Shown here piece by piece: positions 35,421 to 45,960 of a DNA stretch of 64,000 bases; positions within the stretch are counted from its first letter, which is position 1, and the number at the start of each line of letters is the position of its first letter. The position numbers and the translations under genes were made by a program. The notes below the pieces were generated by a model, which ran no database searches, was not told where the DNA came from, and saw only the letters and a list, made by a program, of their open reading frames with translations. Where the stretch lies: the NCBI RefSeq assembly GCF_014839805.1, contig NC_051124.1:8680001-8744000 (forward strand). The letters run 5' to 3'. The DNA is from Manduca sexta. Lineage: Eukaryota; Arthropoda; Insecta; Lepidoptera; Sphingidae.

Positions 35421-35434
35421 TTCCTCCCCTCAAA
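35421..35434 (-). other. Polypurine tract
   Basis: In element orientation the run is TTGAGGGGAGGAA, directly upstream of the LTR-like end and downstream of the integrase stop codon. This is the place where plus-strand DNA synthesis is primed in LTR retrotransposons. Confidence 0.6.
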
Positions 35435-35451
35435 TGAACATAGTTTTTTAC

Positions 35452-36213
35452 TTATTCTTTAGAACGTAAGTCCAGGATCTGGTCCACGTGACGTTTGTGT
35501 ACTTCGCCACTCTCTGTTCTGATTAAATAGTGTAGGTGACCTAGGACTTTCTCGATTCTGCCAAATTCCCACTTGTCACGGCCTGTGTAGTCCCTAAACT
35601 GCACCTTACGTCCAATCTCGAATTTCCTGGTTACAACGGAATATGATCTCGCCGTCTCTCTCGCTACCTTCCCTCTGAATTTGACATGTAGAGCGGTGCG
35701 TACTTCTCTACCGAACATTAGCTCGTATGGGCTCTTGCCACTGCTGACGCTAGGGGTCCTTAGCAAATGTTCCTTAATGTCTCGTAGCTGCTCATGTATT
35801 GTACCAGGCCCAAAACGGGCAGCATGCAGTGCCTTTTTAATCGTCTGTACGAATCTCTCTGCCTGTCCGTTAGTAGCTGGATGGTAAGGTGCTGACGTTT
35901 TATGTATGACTCCCGTATTCTTCAGGAATGACTCAAATTCATTTGATACAAACTGTCGACCATTATCCGATACTAAGGTGAATGGTACTCCAAATGTTGT
36001 GAATAAATCCTTCAGTTTATTTATACACCATGAGCTAATGGTAACCTTCGTCGGTATAATCTCCACCCACTTACTGTATGCATCAACTATTATAAATAAG
36101 GAATATCCTTTAACAGGGCCCGCAAAATCGATATGTATCCTCTGCCACGGACCAGATGGTTTTCCCAGTGATGTACTTGTACCGGTGTTGGTTGGTTTTG
36201 GTTTAATCGGCAT
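35452..36213 (-). pseudogene. Integrase core and C-terminal domain of Ty3/gypsy pol
   Basis: 253 codons are open on the minus strand. Catalytic residues of the D,D-35-E integrase core are all present: Asp29 in 'RIHIDFAGP', Asp83 in 'LVSDNGRQF' and Glu119 in 'NGQAERFVQT', with 35 residues between the last two. The C-terminal part (about residues 195-250) has the 'GRKVQFRDY...KWEFGRI..VLGHLHYLI' and 'VHKRHVDQI' pattern typical of this group. This domain is the best-preserved part. It is separated from the upstream zinc region by a one-base frameshift in a run of four identical bases near 36160-36163, so the apparent Met start is only where the frame opens. Confidence 0.88.
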
Positions 36214-36795
36214 TCACGCCATTGACTTACTAGACTTTCTATGTCTTTATCTATATTTTTCCAATAAACATAACTACGGGCAAGTAATTTCATTTTAACA
36301 ATTCCCAAATGACCTTTATGCAGTTCGTTTAGTACTGTGTTTTTCAGACTAGCCGGTATCATAACCCTGGTACCTTTTAGTATACACCCATCTTGCACAG
36401 TAAGCTCGTTGTCATTATAACCATATCTTTTAACACTTGTGCCCGTCATCAGTGCTTTCATCAGTGTATCATAATCCATGTCTTTCGTGGTTTCTTCAGC
36501 TATCTTTTTTCGGTCGATTGTAATGGTGTTCATTTGGTTTCTCTGAAAAACGCTACAAGCGTCAATAATATTCAAGGCTATTTTATCTACCGGAAATCGA
36601 GATAAGTAGTCTGCGTTACTATTGCCACTCGATGTTCTGTATTCAATCGTATAGTCAAAACCAGATAGAAAATGGGCGTAGTGAAAAAGCCTCATAGTAC
36701 TCATTGCCGGTAATGTTTTATGGGGATGAAATATTATAGTGAGCGGTTTATGATCTGTAATTAATATGAACTTCCTTCCGTAACAGAAATTGAAA
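36090..36795 (-). pseudogene. RNase H C-terminal part and integrase zinc region
   Basis: The frame runs from about 36795 through an ATG at 36704 to 36090. It includes 'ITDHKPL' (third RNase H acidic residue), 'NADYLSRFP' (last RNase H Asp), then the integrase N-terminal zinc-binding region 'ELHKGHLGI' to 'VYWKNIDKDIESLV'. In the zinc motif His129 and His132 are present, but the first cysteine is replaced by tryptophan in 'SQWREC' (Trp162, Cys165). That substitution should impair zinc binding. After about 36163 the frame is out of phase with the integrase core. Confidence 0.85.
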
Positions 36796-37048
36796 AACTT
36801 TTAAGTCCCCAGAAGATAGACGTCGCTTCCTTGTCAATTTGGCTGTATTTCTTTTCACTTGATGTGAGTGAACGAGATGCGAATGCGATTGGTCTATCGG
36901 AGCCGTCAGGCATTCTATGTGACAGAATGGCGCCAAGTCCTGTCGGGGATGCATCTGTAGCGAGTACTACTGGTTTATTGGGATCGAAGTGCATTAGTAC
37001 CCTTTCACTTTTTTTATTCTTCTTGTCGAAACTCTCTGTCTGGTCCAA
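36761..37048 (-). pseudogene. RNase H N-terminal part of Ty3/gypsy pol
   Basis: 95 codons. 'VVLATDASPTGLGAILSH' carries the first RNase H Asp (residue 32). 'RPIAFASRSLTSSEKKYSQ' is the usual following strand and 'IDKEATSIFWGLKSF' carries the catalytic Glu (residue 74). The reading leaves frame near 36792-36803, in a T/A-rich homopolymer context, before the next catalytic residue. Confidence 0.88.
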
Positions 37049-37389
37049 TCGAATTCTGTACCTTTCTTTAGCAAAGAATTCAAGGAATTCGATATTGAAG
37101 CTAAGTTTGGTATGAATTTATTATAATAATATAGCTTTCCGCTGAAAAATTGCTGTTTATATTTGCATGTCACGTATACTACTCCGACCGGTTTGATTAA
37201 TTCTCCTGTATAAGTTTTCATGATAATGTCAGTTTTGAATATTTTTGTATCGAGGTTTAATGCCTTAAAATCTTTATAAGATATTGATGATAGAGCTGCT
37301 CCCGTGTCTACCTCCATCTCAACAATTTTGTCGTTAATGTGGATCTTAATCATATATTTGTCGTTGATGATTGATCTAATGACGTTCAT
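36994..37389 (-). pseudogene. Aspartic protease fused by deletion to the RT end
   Basis: 131 codons. 'MEVDTGAALSSIS' is the aspartic protease active site (Asp28-Thr-Gly-Ala), followed by a normal protease body to about residue 80 ('VTCKYKQQ'). The frame then continues with 'GKLYYYNKFIPNLASIS' and 'LLKKGTEFDWT', which belong to the connection region just before RNase H. The intervening catalytic reverse transcriptase is absent, so a deletion joined the two parts in frame near 37141-37149. A frameshift near 37045 follows. The sequence enters the N gap at 37391. Confidence 0.85.
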
Positions 37390-37390
37390 G

Positions 37391-37890
37391 NNNNNNNNNN
37401 NNNNNNNNNNNNNNNNNNNNNNNNNNNNNNNNNNNNNNNNNNNNNNNNNNNNNNNNNNNNNNNNNNNNNNNNNNNNNNNNNNNNNNNNNNNNNNNNNNNN
37501 NNNNNNNNNNNNNNNNNNNNNNNNNNNNNNNNNNNNNNNNNNNNNNNNNNNNNNNNNNNNNNNNNNNNNNNNNNNNNNNNNNNNNNNNNNNNNNNNNNNN
37601 NNNNNNNNNNNNNNNNNNNNNNNNNNNNNNNNNNNNNNNNNNNNNNNNNNNNNNNNNNNNNNNNNNNNNNNNNNNNNNNNNNNNNNNNNNNNNNNNNNNN
37701 NNNNNNNNNNNNNNNNNNNNNNNNNNNNNNNNNNNNNNNNNNNNNNNNNNNNNNNNNNNNNNNNNNNNNNNNNNNNNNNNNNNNNNNNNNNNNNNNNNNN
37801 NNNNNNNNNNNNNNNNNNNNNNNNNNNNNNNNNNNNNNNNNNNNNNNNNNNNNNNNNNNNNNNNNNNNNNNNNNNNNNNNNNNNNNNNNN
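37391..37890. other. Assembly gap, 500 N
   Basis: Exactly 500 N, the same length as the other gap, so it is a placeholder of unknown true size. Frames reported across it have no meaning. Confidence 0.98.
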
Positions 37891-37935
37891 CTGAAAACCA
37901 GTATTATTTCAACGTCTAACATTCGCGTAAACATC
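37891..37935 (+). mobile_element. Family C element, right-end fragment
   Basis: 'AGTATTATTTCAACG' followed by TCTAACATTCGCGTAAACAT is the conserved outer right end of family C. The rest is hidden by the gap. Confidence 0.6.
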
Positions 37936-40900
37936 AAAATTATTAATTAGGGCCCTCTTAGACCTTAATGCGATTGAGTTAAGATAATTTGGCCATCATA
38001 CCTAGATTACCCGACTTTAAATCTAATACCATTGCAGATATAAGTGGATGATGTACTTCAAAATCGGATAATTCAACAAATTGCACTTATAACATATTAT
38101 ATTCTCAATCCATTCAATAGAATGGTGTAACACAGACATACATTTGTCACAATCGTATAATAATTTGCATATGTATAGTGATTTCTTATTTGAATGCAGC
38201 AACAATCGATCATGGGATGACAATGCGCGTACGCCCTTTTCTAACGACCTTTGGAACAGTGTTTTGATTTCACGCCGAGAAATGTAAAGGTATATATCTA
38301 CACTGTATAATATTCTCAGATTAGCCTAGCAGAGCATGTTACGAAAGCATAGTTGTAAAAAAATTACGAAATCAAAATAATTTCAATTAATTTTACACAT
38401 GGCTCAGTAGCATAATTAATCGAGTGTTAAATAAACTGCCAGTACTTTTTCACCATTCCACATAGTTTTTTTTCTTAACTGGTACGATAAACTTCTTTAA
38501 ATAAATAAATAAAATAAAAAACTTTGTAATGGTACAATCCTATATTTCTAAAAGGTTTGAAATATTCACCTTTCCATTAAAAGTATTGTTGTGCTCGTCA
38601 TAACCAAGGGTGCTAACCTTATCTGGAAACGACGTACAAAAATATGAAGGAATCTGAATTATTGTCAATCATGCCTTTGTGTGCGAAGGTCCGTGGTGAT
38701 AACAGACTCCATTAAAATTCACACATTGAACGTACCCTTCGGAGGGATATTAAAAAACATAATTGTATTTTAGTAAATAAACAACCTATGTAATAAACAG
38801 TGGGTTTGATATCCATTATTGTCATTTTGTACACGTTCCATATTGGGAACAATGCGTGTGCGCAACATTTCGACGGTCATTTGCATTTCGACATTGTCTG
38901 ACTGACACGTGTTTCTATGGAAGTCAAAATTAAGGGAAATTTCGTTGAATAATACAGGACTATTTTGTTAAACAAATTTTCAAAATTTGGTTTTAAATTT
39001 AAATTATTATTGCAAATAATTATTATTTTAATTTAAAGTTTTAAACACTCCATAATTTAATCAAGTATAAAGTTTTTCATAAAATTTATATTTAAAAACA
39101 ATTTTCATTTACTTTCTATATGGAATTATACTAATATACATTTTATAGTTATACATCTATGTTCATTCACGAAAACTGAAATTGCAAAAGTTTGATGTTA
39201 GTGGAGCAGAATTGTTCGCACGAACACACAAAGGGTTTCTCTCCCATTACGTGTGAATTATAATGAAATGTTAATTGCAACATAAAATAAAGCACTAACC
39301 ATACATTTTAACAATAATAATATTTAATACAATTAATATTGTTTGGCTTTGTAAGTCTTTATAAGAATATTTAATTCAGTATTGTAGTCCACGAAATAAA
39401 GAAGACAATGTATTCTAAAGTAAGAATGAATAAAGGAGAGGTGATACACGCAAGTCGCAATTGCTATGCAGGCCTGATTAAGTATCACATTCACCGTATT
39501 TTTGAATCAATGGATTACTCTCACGATCTAACTAACTGAGTGTGACGATAAAGTCATTCTTAGGCTGTCGAAATAAGGTTGAAGATTGAATTTAAAAGAA
39601 CCTTAATTCTTTAAATATCTTAACATCATCATAATAATAAAGGAAAAACAACTTATAAGCTTATATTTCTTCAAGACACCCTCCACAAAGCAATCGACAT
39701 CACCCCTTGTTACATTTTTTTATAAGTTATTAAAACACTTCTGCCGACACCGCAAATTCAATAGAGAATTGCGTCCATTTTAAGGGTCTATTGATGTTAG
39801 CAAAAACAGAGCAAATATTTATTTAGCATCACCGCCAAAAACTGGCAGCTTGCGTGAATGTAAAACAATAAACATACTGCCAAAGCAAACAGAGCTTTAT
39901 TGCTGATGTAGTTGTTTTGAGTTTTGGCACTTCAAGAATGTGATTTTTATTTCGTTAGCTACTAAAATAAAATTGTTTTAGTGGGAGTAACATCCAAGTA
40001 CAAGTTCCTTTTGAAATTTTATGCCATATTAAGTATATGCAACGGAAATACATATAATCTGATATAATTTATCCATTAATATTAACAAATGAATTTTTCA
40101 TTCTTTAATCAGCCGTACGTGCGTAAACGCGATAAATAATAGTCGGAATTAATGGCACGTGAAAATTACGTATTATCATAAATAAAACGGAGTCGACATC
40201 AACAAAAGAGCTCTTCAACCAACAATACAACGTTTTTCAAACCTTTACATTTTGAATTGAATGCAATAAATTTTGCTCCAAATCAGTCTCCGGTCACGGT
40301 TCCGTCCGCGATTTATTAAATTGATAAATGCATTGTAGTACAAAGAAGTCTAACATTGTGTTCATTTTATTTCTTGCTTTTGTCTGTTATAGAATTTTGT
40401 ATTGGGTATTGGTTTAGAAGGATCAAACTGAACTCAATACGATTATGAGCTTTCCGCTGTTACAAATATGAAATATAAGAACTCACAACACGATTATAAG
40501 CGGAGATTTCCGCTGTTACAAATATGAAATATAAAATTTGGATTTAAGTTAAACTAACACGAGGTATGTGAGTTTCAATAAGATTATAGTAATAAATCGT
40601 ATTTAGTTCAATTTCAAACCCGTAACGTATAAAATTTATTTCGCAAATAAGAAATTAATATGCGGATACTATAACTATATAAGACTTATATAGTTTTTAT
40701 TATAATCATCAGGCACAGAATCAGTGTTGACCGACTTCGTTTCCATTTAAGAGTGTCTGTCCACTTTGTCCGCAACCAAAACTAATACAGAATAATATCA
40801 TAAAGGAAACTGCCGGTTTAATCCAATTCGCCCCTAATTAATGTCAAATCAACGCCTTTATTACGTCCGGATTTTAATTGTACTGTTTCGTCTTCCTATC

Positions 40901-42189
40901 TAACAATAATTCACAACACAATAAAATTACATAAAGCAACACAACTCGTCACAGGGTGTGAGCAGCGACAATCGGACATCCGACACGCGCCCGCTTATTA
41001 AATTATAAAGAAAACAAACCGGTAAACTTGTTAAGGAGAATGTAGAGACATTTTATAAAAAAAATAGTAATGCTACTTGTATATGCGAAAATAAATTTGA
41101 TTTGTTTTATAAAGTATAACAAAGGACTTATTCTAAAAAAGTATTTATTTACACAAAAGGTATTTAAAGTTAAATGTTACGTGATTCAATTGTTTTTACT
41201 TAGAAATAAAATTTATATGTAATAAAAAAAGTGGAGAAGCAATATTTTCATACGGTTGTGGTGGAATGGTATTTATTATCCATTAACGAATACACTTTGG
41301 AAACGTATTCGAGTCGACAGCGTGGTAAGTGTTCGTTGAATTGATGTCAAGAATAAAAATCAAACGAAATATTTCTGTAACGCTATGAAAATCTGAAAAC
41401 ACCTCAATGAAAGAATTGTGTTTTGTGAACCTTTTTTTTCGCGAAAAATTTTAGATATAGTATGGATCTATTAGAAGTATCTAATATGCAGCAATCGACT
41501 TTTTATTTTGCTCATCATATAATTTATTAAATTATATAAGCAGCTTGCTAATTACGCCCAAATCTTGTATAGTTTAGGCCATCTCTACTGTTCATATTTT
41601 ATTTATATATTACACAGTTTTAAATTTATTTTCTATATTACCTTACACAAATATTACCAAGTTGCATTACAATAACCTGCCCTTAAATAAAGACAATTTT
41701 GAAGTTATGCCTCTTTGGCGTTGGGGTATTTAATTGCAAAGGGGAGACACAGGAAAGAGACATGATTGCCACGCGCCCAGGTGGGTGAGATTTTTTGTGC
41801 CACAAAAGGAAATTACTTTTAAAGGCAATTAATTACGTTTTAAGTATAAGAAGGGGTCTTGGTATTCGTTAAATCGCGCGTTCCTTAAAACTTCTAAAAG
41901 ATTTTTAGGTCCGTTTTTGATTTTCATTAGGTAAGTCTGTAATGGGTTTATTTTGTAAAATTAGATTTTACTTGTCTTATATAAAATAATAAATAGTTTC
42001 TACAGATAAAAATAATAACGCAGAAAGCAGCAAAAACAAAATTTTAATAAATAAATTTGAATTTATTCATGCTTAACATTGCAGTAAATTGTAACTAAAG
42101 AAATGTAATTAAAGATTTATGTATGTTACTACAATTTTTGAATGCGTTGGTTTTACAATTCTGTTCCTTTATATTACAACTGATTCAAT
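37936..42189. other. Long AT-rich stretch without a recognised gene
   Basis: No frame of 60 codons except a 66-codon minus frame at 38023-38223 without support. A short direct repeat 'TTTCCGCTGTTACAAATATG' plus AAATATAA occurs at 40450-40477 and 40509-40536 (59-bp period). No other repeat family was recognised. Confidence 0.5.
40450..40536 (+). repeat. Short direct repeat, 59-bp period
   Basis: Two identical 28-base copies of TTTCCGCTGTTACAAATATG plus AAATATAA, with 'AACTCACAACACGATTATAA' between them and 'AACTCAATACGATTATGAG' before the first. The repeated unit is therefore about 59 bp. Confidence 0.75.
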
Positions 42190-42545
42190 ACCGAATTTTC
42201 AACCTTTTATAGTCACGGGGTGGACTGAGGTGTTTGTCGTCCGCAAGCCATAGTTACATTACTTATACCTACATTTTATAATTAAGTATAAAGAATTTTG
42301 AATTTTTTGGCTCTTGACGGTTCGATCTACGCAGAATGAGCTCACAGCGTCTTGAAGTCTAGGTCGGTATTTCGGAAGATATTGAAAATAACTTTGACTT
42401 GCGGATGACCAACACCTCAGTCCGCCCCGTGACCATTAAAGCTGCAAAGTCTTGAAACGTCAGAAGAAAATAACAATATAAATAACCGCAATAAAATCCG
42501 CTAAATAGTTTCATTTTAATGTCTAACATTCGCGCACACATAAAT
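42190..42545. mobile_element. Family C element with both halves and an internal spacer
   Basis: The left inner arm 'AGTCACGGGGTGGACTGAGG' plus TGTTTGTCGTCCGCAAG (42212-42248) is the inverse of the right inner arm 'CTTGCGGATGACCAACACCT' plus CAGTCCGCCCCGTGACC (42399-42435). About 150 unrelated bases lie between them. The right half continues to 'CCGCAATAAAATCCGC' and ends with TAACATTCGCGCACACATAA. The minus-strand 60-codon frame here is a shadow. Confidence 0.7.
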
Positions 42546-43505
42546 CATTATGATTCAATCTTAACAAGTTTAACAAGGCACAAATTGATTTGTCAAAATT
42601 GTATTAGGCTATCTACAAACGTTTTGCAAGGTTATCTGTCAAGTGTCAATTCATGTCTAACATTGCGCTTGACAGTTCGAAATGTCAGTTACTAATAGGT
42701 TAAAGGTGCGAGATAGCTGTATTGATTTGATGAACTAACTTTATGGTGATCGTAAACGACTTGACGATGTAATTTAAATGATCGTTTCATTTTACAATGG
42801 CTTTGTTTATGTTACTGGATACCGTAATTAAAAAAGTTACTGACTTCATACTGATCATTGATTATAGTTTACTGAAGGTAGAGTTTATTTATTTATTTAT
42901 TAATAGACACACCAACGATTTATCTCAGATAAATACATATGAAAGATCTACAATAAAAGGCAAGTTCTAAGATTATGTAAACCGGACGTTGGAATATTGT
43001 CGTACAAAAATTTTGCGCTCATGCGATGGTTACTCAATCTGCAGTAAAATAGCTAAACACTTACGTACTCATATTTTTTTCCATATCGTGATTTGCGAGC
43101 TTTCAATGCGCATATTAGGAATTTTCTGTTATTTTTGTATTAATATCTATGGGCGCTGTGTTATCTTGTCACATGGACATTTCGAATAAGAGAACGATTT
43201 ATTACCAATTGGTAATCACTTTTGGAGCACAAATATGGTCCTGATGTCCAGTCTATAATTAACTATATGTTAATGTCTTTGGTTAAAGGTGTTTTTGGAA
43301 AACGATTTACTTAATTATATTTTTTAATTATTTAAGACGTTGCTACGTTTCCACCTGATAGTCAATAAAATTTTGTTTTTTTTTATTAAAGCCACCCATG
43401 AGGTGATAGTAAAATTCTGAAGTACATAATAAAATTGACCTCAATATTCTTAAAAAATACAGATGTTAAGGTTTGTGGGTAGCCTTATCTTGTTCATTTT
43501 TTTTA
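42546..43505. other. No gene recognised
   Basis: AT-rich. It contains AATAAA on the minus strand near 43384-43392, which could serve the candidate terminal exon just upstream in transcription order. A 66-codon plus frame at 42989-43189 is unsupported. Confidence 0.4.
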
Positions 43506-43645
43506 TTAGTTTTTAGCCTCTTGTTCTTTCAGCTCAGACCTAGTACGATCCCGATACAGTATTGGGAGTAAGGCGGACTCAGGAATATCCTTACCAGTTT
43601 CGGACCCTCCACTTTCTCCGGTCATCCATTGATCCTTATATGCAT
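43506..43645 (-). CDS. Candidate terminal coding exon, unknown protein
   Basis: On the minus strand a pyrimidine-rich acceptor 'TTAATTTTCTCCACTCTATAG' ends at 43646. The exon then gives two bases of a split codon and 45 codons before TAA at 43506-43508. The peptide is hydrophilic: it starts 'AYKDQWMTGESGGSETG' and ends 'YRDRTRSELKEQEAKN', like the C-terminal tail of a larger cytosolic or membrane protein. AATAAA overlaps the stop codon and another lies about 120 bases further. GC content drops sharply on both sides of the exon. The longer 68-codon ATG frame (to 43712) merely runs into the intron. Required incoming phase: one base from the previous exon. Protein family not recognised. Confidence 0.42.
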
Positions 43646-44014
43646 CTATAGAGTGGAGAAAATTAAACCTTAAAATACTTAAATTTAAATAAAAATATTG
43701 AATGCTTCTCATGTTATCTGAATGAGCAGTCTTCTGCCACTTTATCGTTTCCTATAACTGCGTGGGTTGATAAATAAGGTAATACGATGTCGTGTATTAA
43801 TGATTGGTATGTATGAAACATGCAGGTAATTAAACATAATCGATTTACGATCGACCGATTAACGATTATAAATTCTAATCATTTTACTATTTTGAAAGTA
43901 AATGTGAAATTTATAACGGTAGGCTGACATACTAATGATATAGTTTTTTTCGAGTTGTTAGAGTTGTATAAATATGTGTTACGTTTAAATAGATATAAAT
44001 AAGTTCTCGACTTA

Positions 44015-44135
44015 CTTCCCTTAGGGTTACGCAGAAGCACAACTAGTGCAGGCTCATTTCGCCCATGTAATATCCGTCCCATAATATTATGGAAAGGGAC
44101 GCCATCCACTTATCGGGCGCAAGTACCGTCCCAGT
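44015..44135 (-). repeat. SINE-like fragment
   Basis: On the minus strand 'TGAGCCTGCACTAGTTGTGC' leads to TTCTGCGTAACCCTAAGGG, resembling the 3' end of family S2-type repeats ('...TCTGCCTACCCC...'). Upstream is 'ATTATGGGACGGATATTACA' plus TGGGCGAAATG. A perfect GTAAGT donor at 44010-44015 and the 76-codon frame here lie in this repeat and are discounted. Confidence 0.4.
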
Positions 44136-45490
44136 AAACTCGGGTACTTTTCAAAACGAAAAACTTACAAACATGCCATTTACCCTTAGACCATCTGGAA
44201 AGGATCCGCCATAATAGAGTTATTGCCGCGAACAAGTAATTCTGTCAGTTTCAATATAATACTACAATGAAAGTATAAAATATATACTTATAGGTAGGTA
44301 GATATTTCCTTATTGAACACCACATAAGTAATATATATTATGTTATTATATGGGACGAACCTACAACTCAAAAGATCGCAGCCGAATACACTACCACTAA
44401 CGGACATTTTCAAAAACGATCCCAATCTTAATCTTCGATCCGATCCCGAGAATAAACCAATCAAAACAATTCATTTTTAAGCGTGTAAAAAAAACTTTCT
44501 TTTGAATGGTCCATTTTTAAGGAATTAAAAAGTAATTGATTGTTTATTGAACAGCAGTTAACCAATGAAGCGTTTCATTTATAAATAAACATTGTGATTA
44601 ATCGTCTCGAATCTTCCATTTTCGTCAACAGTCGACAACCGCAGGGTAATTGGCAACGCACCCACAATTCTACTAGGGGTGACGGTCATCAACAAGTGAC
44701 CTAAATCGCTGCCACCGCTCCTTAAAAATCCTATAAGTATTTGCCCTACAACAAAGCAAGGGAGAGTAATGATGTGTAAATAAATAAAAAGGCAATAGAA
44801 TGCTCCATTATTCTTGAGGCAAGTGATAGAGCATTTTATTTTAAACTAAGAGTCTAAAACTTTATACGACATCAATGCGATCTATTTAAAACAACACCAT
44901 GAAAACTTTCAATATTCCCACAGGGATAAATTACCGGAATAAAAAGTGTTTTGTTAAACATGGTCTACCCGTATGCCTAATTTTATCCAAATAAATTTTA
45001 TGTATTTATTTACCTTTTAGCCATGTAGGTAAAAGACTAAAAAAATCGCCCATTTGCCTATACACTTATCAAAGCTGTTCTTCGATTAGAATACTCATAA
45101 TTACAAAAAGATAAAATCGCCTTCATAGACGGAATAGGGCTCCTTGGCTATGATGGTCTCTTGTCTATTGTCTAAAATTTGGAAATAGAAGCAAAAGTGT
45201 GAAAACAGGTTTAAGGCCCATCTGGCTGATAACGGATTAGGTTCCCCAGGGATGCTGTAGGTGGACGTTTGTAATAAATTTTCGTTTTCGGTGAATTATG
45301 TGACGTGTGCGTCCTACCCGCAATGTTTAAAGAACATAACGCCTTCATTCACAACGGATTAGCAGAGATGTAAGCAATAAAGCATAGTAGTTTCATAATC
45401 AGGGGGAAAGATATCGCTACATAGGTACTGCATTGGATTATTTAATTACAGTAGCAGGTTGTTACTGTAATTAAAAAGGACTTTTACAAA
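44136..45490. other. No gene recognised
   Basis: Short repeat-like snippets occur at 44190-44215 ('CATCTGGAAAGGATCCGCC') and 44660-44720 ('GGTGACGGTCATCAACAAG'). No exon is supported. Confidence 0.4.
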
Positions 45491-45960
45491 TTTGGTTCAT
45501 TTTCTCATGTTTACGCGAATGATAGATTAAAATAAAACTTTACGGAATTATACGCGATTAAAAATTTTGAGAATTTTTAAAATGAAGGTACTTATTGTGT
45601 TACATATAAGGAAAATCAACACCTAAGTGAGGGTTATAAGGTGAATGTGGATGGTAGAGCCGGTAGGGGTCGACCGCACCGAACCTTCGAATGTCAGACA
45701 TCCGACATTCTTAGTAAAGGACAGGTCAAAAGTACCCTGAACCGCCGGGAATGCATGAAAGATTAATTTAGGTGGAGGAAACGCGAGAAGTATGCCAGAA
45801 TCGTGCAAGGTGGCAATTCATAGTCTCTGCCTATCCCTGGGATAGAGGCGTCATACTATGTATGTATGTAACACCTCAGTCAGCCGAGTGACCATGAATG
45901 CTGCTGTCTACAAAACGTCGAGAGTAAAACTGAAACAGAAATAGCATAAAAATCAATAAT
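45491..45960. mobile_element. Family C element interrupted by a LINE tail
   Basis: The outer left end ('TCATGTTTACGCGAATG' then ATTAAAATAAAACTT) is at 45506-45545, reversed relative to the right ends elsewhere. An inner part ('AACACCTCAGTCAGCCGAG', 'AAAACGTCGAGAGTAAAAC') is at 45869-45930. Between them lies the non-LTR element end at 45641-45870. The order suggests that the LINE landed in an existing family C copy. Confidence 0.5.
45641..45870 (+). mobile_element. Non-LTR retrotransposon (LINE) 3' end
   Basis: The plus strand reads from 'GTGAATGTGGATGGTAGAGC' to 'TTTAGGTGGAGGAAACGCGA', then 'TAGTCTCTGCCTATCCC', 'GGGATAGAGGCGTCATA' and a (TATG)n tail. The blocks match the C-terminal coding and 3' tail of common lepidopteran LINEs with RTE-like simple-repeat tails. 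The coding frame is broken. The 61-codon minus frame is a shadow. 5' truncation is normal for such insertions. Confidence 0.6.

Larger units (their letters stand above)
35297..37390 (-). mobile_element. Ty3/gypsy LTR retrotransposon, internally deleted and decayed
   Basis: Read on the minus strand: an aspartic protease motif, a jump into the very end of reverse transcriptase, RNase H, the zinc-binding region and integrase core, a polypurine tract and a short LTR-like end. This pol order (PR-RT-RH-IN) is that of Ty3/gypsy elements. Most of reverse transcriptase is missing, at least three frameshifts separate the parts, and the 5' portion (gag and 5' LTR) would lie in or beyond the N gap. The element cannot encode a working pol. 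Its left edge coincides with the end of duplicated copy 1. Confidence 0.9.

Noticed and set aside
35681..36605. Plus-strand ORFs of 68, 130 and 70 codons
   Set aside because: Antisense shadows of the Ty3/gypsy integrase and RNase H frames.
37304..37937. Long ORFs crossing the first N gap
   Set aside because: Almost all of their codons are N; no information.
44010..44109. Minus-strand exon ending in a perfect GTAAGT donor
   Set aside because: The segment lies in a SINE-like repeat and its frame has no acceptor.
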